A stretch of DNA of 5,111 bases from Rhodospirillales bacterium. Its GTDB lineage: Bacteria > Pseudomonadota > Alphaproteobacteria > Rhodospirillales > Casp-alpha2. The notes under the pieces were generated by a model. That model was not told the origin of the DNA, searched no databases, and saw only the letters and a list, made by a program, of their open reading frames with translations. A program made the translations under genes and the position numbers. This document shows positions 1-4,037 of this stretch, one piece after another. The DNA is taken from NCBI GenBank assembly GCA_018664265.1, contig JABJOR010000581.1, positions 1 through 5,111 on the forward strand, given 5' to 3'. Position 1 is the first letter of the stretch, and the number at the start of each line of letters is the position of its first letter.

Positions 1-59
1 AGCTTCTGGCCATCTTGCAGGGCAGAAAGAGCTGTATCAAAATCAAAATCATTTCGCAT
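1..59 (-). CDS. IS256-family transposase, N-terminal fragment (runs off the left edge)
   Basis: Only 19 complete codons are in the window, reading MRNDFDFDTALSALQDGQK, with a leucine codon (CTn) cut by the edge. The pattern FDFDxALxALQxGQxL is the characteristic start of many IS256-family (Mutator-like, DDE) transposases, in which it is followed by a TGKDG-type segment. The start is ATG at 59-57. A good ribosome-binding site, AAAGGA, ends 7 bases before it. The catalytic DDE residues lie outside the window, so it cannot be told whether the gene is intact. The enzyme would cut and move the insertion sequence that carries it. It points away from the primase gene and lies beyond that gene's terminator, so it is a separate unit. 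The family call rests on a short but distinctive stretch. Confidence 0.72.
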   Translation of the reverse strand, partial: MRNDFDFDTALSALQDGQK

Positions 60-95
60 GTGTCATTCCTTTTCTTCAGTTTAAAGAAATGACAC
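60..95 (-). promoter_or_regulatory. Hairpin that hides the transposase ribosome-binding site
   Basis: In the minus-strand transcript, bases 95-83 (GTGTCATTTCTTT) pair with bases 72-60 (AAAGGAATGACAC). This gives a 13-bp stem with one G-U pair and a 10-base loop. The right arm contains the whole AAAGGA ribosome-binding site and ends directly against the ATG. Established knowledge: several insertion sequences (IS10 is the classic case) use such a hairpin so that read-through transcripts from outside do not yield transposase. Here the pairing is seen in the sequence; the role is inferred. Confidence 0.6.
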
Positions 96-177
96 GGAAT
101 TTCTAACGCTCCCGATATTCGCCCTCATATAAAACAGGTATAGGGAAACATTTTCCAAATAACAGAATCATATTCCG

Positions 178-228
178 AAAAAAATCTACCGAAATACACC
201 TAAATAGTAAGACTATTCCGGTAGATTT
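178..228 (-). terminator. Intrinsic terminator closing the primase-helicase transcription unit
   Basis: On the minus strand AAATCTACCG (228-219) pairs with CGGTAGATTT (191-182). The stem can extend inward by about five more pairs including a G-U, leaving a loop of about 17 bases. The 3' arm runs directly into a T-run (184-178). It lies 21 bases past the primase stop codon. The plus strand has no T-run on its 3' side, so it should act in one direction only. The loop holds a smaller palindrome, AATAGT-AAG-ACTATT on the plus strand, which could compete with the outer stem. Confidence 0.8.
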
Positions 229-249
229 CTCTCTCCCTCCCCCTCCCCC
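229..249 (-). repeat. Pure purine tract (GGGGGAGGGGGAGGGAGAGAG on the minus strand, 5,5,3 G-runs)
   Basis: Directly after the TGA stop of the primase-helicase gene, the minus strand is purine only for 21 bases. It has G-runs of five, five and three, followed by alternating A and G. Only three runs reach three or more, so a classic four-run quadruplex is not supported; a two-layer quadruplex or a triplex with the mirror-like strand remains possible. It lies between the stop codon and the terminator stem. No function is evident. Confidence 0.5.
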
Positions 250-3012
250 TCATGATTGACTGACTCGCGATCTTGCCATCCGTCTAAATTTGTTAACAAC
301 GGCAAAATGCAGTTCAGCCTGATCTCTGGAATAATTTTCGAACCGCATTTTCAAAATTGCTTCGATCGATTGTTCTTCGGTGAGGCCTTTGATCTTCAAT
401 TGCCTTTTATCATTGCGTTCCTCTTGAGACATTTTCACTCCCAGATCAGGTTTCACACCCGGTTTGTATGGTTCCGACTCAATGACCCCTTCTACATGCT
501 CGATTTCACAGTTAAATCTCGCCTGCAAATACAATGCGTCCACCTTGGAATATACATGCTGCTCGAAAAACTCTTTAGATTCCGGATCACGTAGCACTCC
601 CCGCATGGTATGTTGAAGAACGGGACGGCGATGTCTAGCTATCACCAGTTCATCAGGGGTCATTCCAAATACTTGTTTAACTAAACCTTTTTCAAATCCA
701 CTGGGCTGAATTGCTGCAAAGTAGGCCCCGGATTTGTGGTGCATCAAGTCATTTCGACCATGCGCCTTGGGTTCGATGTACTCCCCTTGAAGTTTGAGTC
801 CCTTCAACCGAATACTCTCGTTTGTCGTCCAATATCCAATGGTTGTTTTATTGGCAAACAGATGTGTCTCGACCTTGTTCAGGACCTCTTCTTCCGGATC
901 ATTGAATCTGGTCAGGCTGGCTTCCCGGTGAGGCTCATAATATTTGACCTTTGTTCTATCGCATATCGGAACCTTCCATTGTCTGGGTCTGCTGATTTGG
1001 TGTTGCTCCCATTGAACCATGAAGCGATCTCGCCACAACTTGAATACCTCAGTCTCTTCCAGAGCGTCGCCAAGCATCCAAACTTCATCAAAAGGAGCCA
1101 AGAACCTCGGGTCCACAAATCCAAACCACGATATCTCAAGTGAATCTTGATCATTCCATTCCTGAGCCTTCACATATAATTTTCCATTTTTCTGTTTCGA
1201 AGCTTCAAGCATATCTTCGAGAATTTTTGCTAACGGGTCTGTTTTCTCTGCTTTAAAAAGAGATGTAAGGGCCTGTTCACCGACTTCATTTAGATTCAAT
1301 TCATAGCAATCGCCGTCCTTAATTTCTGGCTTCTCGAAGTGGTCTTCTACGAACTCACGGCTCAAATTATAATTCAAGTGTAGCTGACCCGATCTGAACA
1401 CTTCAGGAGCTTCATCGATTACGATTTTTGAGCCTATCCATGCGCTCCATTTGCGCATAAACAGGGCTCGATGCGTAACAAAGACAATGCAGAACTCAAT
1501 CCCCTGACTTTCGAGATCGTCTTTGATCAGGCCAATTTGTTTGCCGACCGGGATCTTCTTTTTTGATGGATCTTCCTTGTACATTTCGCGATGAGCTTTT
1601 CGAATAGTCGGCTCTTCGAGACCATGCTTGTGACAGTATTTCTTAAGCTCTTTGATTCGCTCGTCAATTGAAGTGATTTTCTCGACGGAGTACATCCAAA
1701 TACCCTTTTGAAGTAACGCTATATCCGCCAACATTTGGTATGATTTGCCCTCGCCGCATCCTGCACTCAGATATTTGAACAGCTGCCCGCTATTGATCTT
1801 GTTTGTCAGTCGGTAGCTGGAGATAGCGGTACCGGTAGCCAGATGAGATCTACTGGATTGGTACATAGGATCAAGGCGAGAAGCAATTTGATCCAGTCTA
1901 TGAAAACCTGATTTTTTTGGAACGAAGCTACTTGCAAGTTCTGCATATTCTCCAGGTTCTTGTTCGGGGAAATACTTTGATTGGTTCAGTAATTTGGTAG
2001 CTTCCTCTGTGCCGGATATATTTGCGATCCCAAACCACATATCTCGCCACTCATTGCGCCACCCCATGGAATAAGGCTGCTTGACCCTCCTAATGGCATC
2101 CAGCGGCTCCAAGATCTCTTCCAATGTTGCTTCGTTGCTGCCAGTGAAGTCACTTCTCACACTAGTGATATTTTCAGGACGGGACTTGGTCGATTTCTTT
2201 TTCCGTTTACTCGGAGCTGTATTTGGCATCGCGACCACGGGGATCGATACGCTTTCTTGCTCCCCTTCGATAAGGCCAGCGCGACCAGTTTGAACAGGGT
2301 CAGTGAGTCCATCTTCAAAAATCGGGTTGGCAGTGTAATGGGCTTGGATACAGTCAAACAAGGTGTCATCAACAATCTTGGTACCGGCATTGTTATTGAG
2401 GTCTACAGCCCAATCCTTCATTTCGGCATCTGTACGAGGTTCGGATAACCAGAAATACAAATGCGCAGAAATTGTTTTCCAGCCGTCGAGACCGGCACTG
2501 GAGGACCAATGATATAGAAAAGTGATCTTTTCAAACTCTGGCCCCAACTTTGAAACCAAGTACCGCAGCATTTCCTCTTCCGTTAGGTTTCGGTCGGGAT
2601 TCTTGATCTTGTCGAAATCAAAACATACCCAGTACTTGCCAGTTTCATTTTCCTGAAAATACATAATTTTACCGCTGCGCAGATCGTCTTCCTTTGTGCG
2701 TGTGATATTTCCATGTGATTTTGTCGGGTCAACCAACTCACCACGAATGATGCAACTTTGTGAATCTCCAAATAACGGAGTGATCTGGTTTGCAAAGTCT
2801 CGAATGCCCGAAGCCATTTTTTGGCTATGGGTATAATATTTCGGTCTCGGAGTTTCTCGTTCCTTGGGTTGGCCATCAAGGAGATGGAATGTTTTAGCTA
2901 ACTTCCGCTGATCACCCTTATTTGTTACGGTGGTCAAAACTGTTATTGTATCTTGCTGTGGAATTTCGGTTTTCAAACCTTCCTCAAAATGCTCGTCTCT
3001 GTGATGCTTCAT
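250..3012 (-). CDS. AEP-type primase fused to an SF2-like helicase (replication protein)
   Basis: A 920-residue protein, probably the replication initiator/primase of the element. N-terminal primase half: FDFD (D132, D134) fits the metal-binding motif I of archaeo-eukaryotic primases, SAH (S182, H184) fits motif II, and VDDTLFD followed by QAHYTANPIF (about 213-232) fits motif III and its usual sequel. A basic linker (about 269-276) leads to a helical PriCT-like region (about 295-380). Helicase half: Walker A is GCGEGKS (418-424), FVTHRALF (511-518) is a helicase-like motif, DEAP (533-536) is the DEAx box, and QHTMRGVLR (800-808) resembles motif VI with an arginine finger. The C-terminus is basic and helical. 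The ATG at 3012 overlaps an upstream TGA as ATGA; the only ribosome-binding site is a weak CGGGA. A terminator lies just upstream, so expression must depend on read-through. Domain calls come from motifs read by eye; the helicase subfamily is uncertain. Confidence 0.8.
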   Translation of the reverse strand: MKHHRDEHFEEGLKTEIPQQDTITVLTTVTNKGDQRKLAKTFHLLDGQPKERETPRPKYYTHSQKMASGIRDFANQITPLFGDSQSCIIRGELVDPTKSHGNITRTKEDDLRSGKIMYFQENETGKYWVCFDFDKIKNPDRNLTEEEMLRYLVSKLGPEFEKITFLYHWSSSAGLDGWKTISAHLYFWLSEPRTDAEMKDWAVDLNNNAGTKIVDDTLFDCIQAHYTANPIFEDGLTDPVQTGRAGLIEGEQESVSIPVVAMPNTAPSKRKKKSTKSRPENITSVRSDFTGSNEATLEEILEPLDAIRRVKQPYSMGWRNEWRDMWFGIANISGTEEATKLLNQSKYFPEQEPGEYAELASSFVPKKSGFHRLDQIASRLDPMYQSSRSHLATGTAISSYRLTNKINSGQLFKYLSAGCGEGKSYQMLADIALLQKGIWMYSVEKITSIDERIKELKKYCHKHGLEEPTIRKAHREMYKEDPSKKKIPVGKQIGLIKDDLESQGIEFCIVFVTHRALFMRKWSAWIGSKIVIDEAPEVFRSGQLHLNYNLSREFVEDHFEKPEIKDGDCYELNLNEVGEQALTSLFKAEKTDPLAKILEDMLEASKQKNGKLYVKAQEWNDQDSLEISWFGFVDPRFLAPFDEVWMLGDALEETEVFKLWRDRFMVQWEQHQISRPRQWKVPICDRTKVKYYEPHREASLTRFNDPEEEVLNKVETHLFANKTTIGYWTTNESIRLKGLKLQGEYIEPKAHGRNDLMHHKSGAYFAAIQPSGFEKGLVKQVFGMTPDELVIARHRRPVLQHTMRGVLRDPESKEFFEQHVYSKVDALYLQARFNCEIEHVEGVIESEPYKPGVKPDLGVKMSQEERNDKRQLKIKGLTEEQSIEAILKMRFENYSRDQAELHFAVVNKFRRMARSRVSQS

Positions 3013-3203
3013 AATCTGTCCCGTAAAAAAAAGCCCCTTAGTGGTTCGACAACACTAAGGGGCTCTGACTTTGTGTTTTCTAATTCAGGACAGAACAGCA
3101 CACAAATCTTGCTTGTTGATACGTACCTCTCTGTCCCTGCGCCGTCGTCGAACTGCGCAATTGTATTTATGCTTCTTGATTCGCGCTGACGGATATTCTT
3201 CAT
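3009..3203 (-). CDS. Candidate leader ORF, 64 residues, reading through the terminator
   Basis: An open frame begins at ATG 3203 (MKNIRQRESRS...) and ends in TGA at 3011-3009, which overlaps the primase ATG as ATGA. The frame is open further upstream, to a possible GTG start at 3251 (80 residues). The C-terminal 20 or so residues are simply the terminator hairpin and its U-run read as codons (VVEPLRGFF). I recognise no family or motif, and no good ribosome-binding site precedes ATG 3203. If translated, ribosomes would cross the terminator and end exactly at the primase start, which would favour read-through and coupled initiation. It could equally be a chance open frame in an untranslated leader. 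Confidence 0.3.
   Translation of the reverse strand: MKNIRQRESRSINTIAQFDDGAGTERYVSTSKICVLFCPELENTKSEPLSVVEPLRGFFLRDRL
3015..3137 (-). promoter_or_regulatory. Alternative-pairing repeat set around the attenuator
   Basis: On the plus strand TCTGTCCC occurs at 3130-3137 and again at 3015-3022, and the near-complement AGGACAGA occurs between them at 3087-3094. In the minus-strand RNA the middle copy (UCUGUCCU) can pair with the upstream GGGACAGA, about 9 bp counting G-U pairs, with a 35-base loop. It can also pair with the downstream CGGGACAGA, 9 bp, enclosing the terminator and covering the only ribosome-binding site of the primase gene. The two pairings exclude each other. The repeats are seen directly; their role in switching is inferred. 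Confidence 0.5.
3025..3064 (-). terminator. Intrinsic terminator (attenuator) directly before the primase gene
   Basis: On the minus strand AGCCCCTTAGTG (3064-3053) pairs perfectly with CACTAAGGGGCT (3043-3032). The stem is 12 bp and GC-rich at its base, with a 9-base loop, and it runs into a T-run ending at 3025. Transcripts would end before the CGGGA ribosome-binding site, 12 bases short of the primase ATG. That leaves no room for a separate promoter and leader after it, so this is best read as an attenuator controlling the primase-helicase gene rather than a simple gene boundary. Confidence 0.85.
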
Positions 3204-3301
3204 AAATTCTGAATTTTCGAATTCATGACTAGAAAGGCCTTCATCTCGCACAAGAGATGCAGTAGCTCCAAAGCCTCATTGGAAATAACCCAAACCAGCT
3301 T

Positions 3302-3331
3302 GTGACAATGTTGCAGTCACTTCTCATTGTC
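3302..3331 (-). repeat. Two overlapping, mutually exclusive hairpins
   Basis: On the minus strand GACAATG (3331-3325) can pair with CATTGTC (3310-3304), 7 bp with a 14-base loop. Alternatively GTGAC (3320-3316) can pair with GTCAC (3306-3302), 5 bp with a 9-base loop. The right arms share bases, so only one can form at a time. They lie about 30-60 bases past the AlpA-like stop codon, in the leader before the primase gene. A regulatory role is possible but not shown. Confidence 0.45.
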
Positions 3332-3361
3332 GATTTGGACATTACCGGGACCAAGATCATC

Positions 3362-3736
3362 CTAATCGTCATACACAAAAAAGGTTTGAATATGCATTCG
3401 ACGACCGCATTTAGGGCATCCTTCTTTTTTCGCAATCTCAACGTTCTTTAGTGATATCCTGCCGTGTACCGGGCAGACCCCAAAATCATAGACTTCCCAT
3501 TCGACTACCTTCCGATGTTCTTGCTTCGGCTGGCATTTCCTAGTGAGCCCGTTTGACCATTTCTGATAATCAGTCTTGTCAAAGATCGAGTCACCATCTT
3601 CAAGTCTGGTCGCTGGCGGGAAAGTGCTACCCCCCTTACCGTTTCGAATACCTTTCTTGATTTTGGTTTCTGTTGCCGGTTCACCTATCAATTCGGTAAC
3701 TTCGGTCAGGGTGTAGTAGTTGGTCTGGTTAGTCAT
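3362..3736 (-). CDS. AlpA/MerR-like winged-helix protein with a zinc-ribbon-like tail
   Basis: A 124-residue protein. Residues about 7-62 (YYTLTEVTELIG, then a basic KIKKGIRNGKGG stretch, PPATRLEDGDSIFDKTDYQKW) resemble the AlpA/excisionase branch of the MerR-type winged helix, which binds DNA at attachment sites or promoters. The C-terminal part has C88-P-V-H91 and C107-P-K-C110, a CxxH...CxxC pattern typical of a small zinc ribbon. This tail is not usual in short AlpA proteins. The likely role is excisionase and/or regulator of the leftward genes, inferred from fold and position after the integrase. ATG 3736 is chosen because AAAGGG lies 8 bases before it and because it overlaps the preceding TGA; ATG 3754 and GTG 3769 are in frame but poorly supported. 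After its TAG the frame stays open for 14 more codons. Confidence 0.75.
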   Translation of the reverse strand: MTNQTNYYTLTEVTELIGEPATETKIKKGIRNGKGGSTFPPATRLEDGDSIFDKTDYQKWSNGLTRKCQPKQEHRKVVEWEVYDFGVCPVHGRISLKNVEIAKKEGCPKCGRRMHIQTFFVYDD

Positions 3737-3900
3737 AATGGAATCCCTTTCCATTGCGCCCGTTCCCACGCAGGGTATTCGGGCTTTAGTACTACCTCCT
3801 TTGCCATCATGGCGGTTGGCGTATCATTCAAAGTTCTAGCCAGTCTGGCTGAACCCAATTGTTGAAACTTGCTCAACTTGTTTGTTTTATGCGGCATCAT
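3733..3900 (-). CDS. Candidate small protein, 55 residues, coupled to the AlpA-like gene
   Basis: The frame starts at ATG 3900 (a second ATG follows at once, at 3897), reads MMPHKTNKLSKFQQLGSARL at the N-terminus, and ends in WKGIPL with TGA at 3735-3733. That TGA overlaps the AlpA-like ATG as ATGA, a common sign of coupled translation in operons. The N-terminal half is basic, the C-terminal half holds two tryptophans; no membrane segment, cysteine pair or known motif is visible. The only ribosome-binding-site candidate is AAGAG, 7 bases before the ATG, inside a short palindrome. I do not recognise the family. It may be a small regulator or cofactor of the excisionase, but that is only a guess from position. 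Confidence 0.42.
   Translation of the reverse strand: MMPHKTNKLSKFQQLGSARLARTLNDTPTAMMAKEVVLKPEYPAWERAQWKGIPL
3737..3755 (-). promoter_or_regulatory. Hairpin presenting the ribosome-binding site of the AlpA-like gene
   Basis: On the minus strand AATGGAA (3755-3749) pairs perfectly with TTCCATT (3743-3737), 7 bp with the loop AGGGA. The loop is the core of the only ribosome-binding site of the AlpA-like gene, and the stem ends directly against its ATG. The site overlaps the last codons of the small upstream frame, so ribosomes finishing that frame would open the stem. This would make the AlpA-like protein depend on translation of the upstream frame. Confidence 0.45.
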
Positions 3901-3914
3901 CCAAGAACTCTTGG
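3901..3914 (-). repeat. Short palindrome at the start of the 55-residue frame
   Basis: CCAAGA-AC-TCTTGG on the plus strand is a perfect 6-bp inverted repeat with a 2-base centre, directly before ATG 3900. As RNA it would fold as 5 bp with a 4-base loop, covering the AAGAG that is the only ribosome-binding-site candidate. As DNA it could be a binding site for a dimeric regulator. It is short enough to have arisen by chance. Confidence 0.3.
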
Positions 3915-4037
3915 ATAGGTATTGGCTCGCCTACCTGCAATCACCCACAAAAGTCCGTATGAAGCCCGTACAGCGTGATTGACCGGTTCAGGGACACCAG
4001 ATCGCGGAATTGTGGCTAAGGGGTATTTACGCCTTTG
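3915..4037 (-). other. Gap after the integrase gene, no gene recognised
   Basis: No tRNA, terminator or convincing promoter was seen. On the minus strand TTGCAG (3938-3933) with TATCCA 17 bases later is a weak promoter-like pair before the 55-residue frame. The integrase frame stays open past its TGA for 46 codons, to a TGA at 3899-3897 that overlaps ATG 3900. The peptide there (RRKYPLATIPRSG...) resembles nothing I know, and the integrase already ends at a normal place. AACCGGTC (plus strand GACCGGTT, 3980-3987) is a near-palindrome that could be a protein site. Confidence 0.3.

Larger units (their letters stand above)
1..113 (-). mobile_element. End of an IS256-family insertion sequence (partial)
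   Basis: The transposase start lies about 50 bases from the presumed tip of the element, a usual distance for this family. The stretch at about 85-113 (minus strand GGGAGCGTTAGAAATTCCGT and onward) is the likely terminal inverted repeat. The exact tip is a guess within a few bases, because the opposite end is outside the window and neither the matching repeat nor the 8-9 bp target duplication can be compared. The insertion sits just past the terminator that closes the primase-helicase unit, so it may have displaced or disrupted the next genes of the host element. Confidence 0.5.
3013..3361 (-). promoter_or_regulatory. Structured leader between the AlpA-like gene and the primase gene
   Basis: This 349-base stretch has no recognisable protein gene. 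On the minus strand it holds, in order: two mutually exclusive hairpins (3331-3302), a CATCTC/GAGATG hairpin (3259-3242) covering a small ATG, an AT-rich TGAATT/AATTCA palindrome (3225-3210), the repeat set 3137-3015, and a strong terminator (3064-3025). Small frames of 39 codons (ATG 3360), 14 codons (ATG 3244) and 64 codons (ATG 3203) follow one another, each joined by an ATGA overlap and the last joined to the primase. I found no convincing sigma-70 promoter. The density of structure suggests a regulatory leader acting through termination and translation, which is inference. Confidence 0.5.

Noticed and set aside
229..249. Classic G-quadruplex
   Set aside because: Only three G-runs of three or more are present; four are needed for the standard form.
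256..1143. Plus-strand open frames of 112 and 135 codons opposite the 3' part of the primase-helicase gene
   Set aside because: They lie wholly inside the well-supported minus-strand gene, have no family resemblance and no ribosome-binding context; they are shadow frames.
3210..3225. TGAATT-TTCG-AATTCA palindrome as a stable UUCG tetraloop or operator
   Set aside because: The stem is AT-only next to the loop, lacks the C-G closing pair of stable UUCG loops, and the UUCG is on the strand that is not expected to be transcribed.
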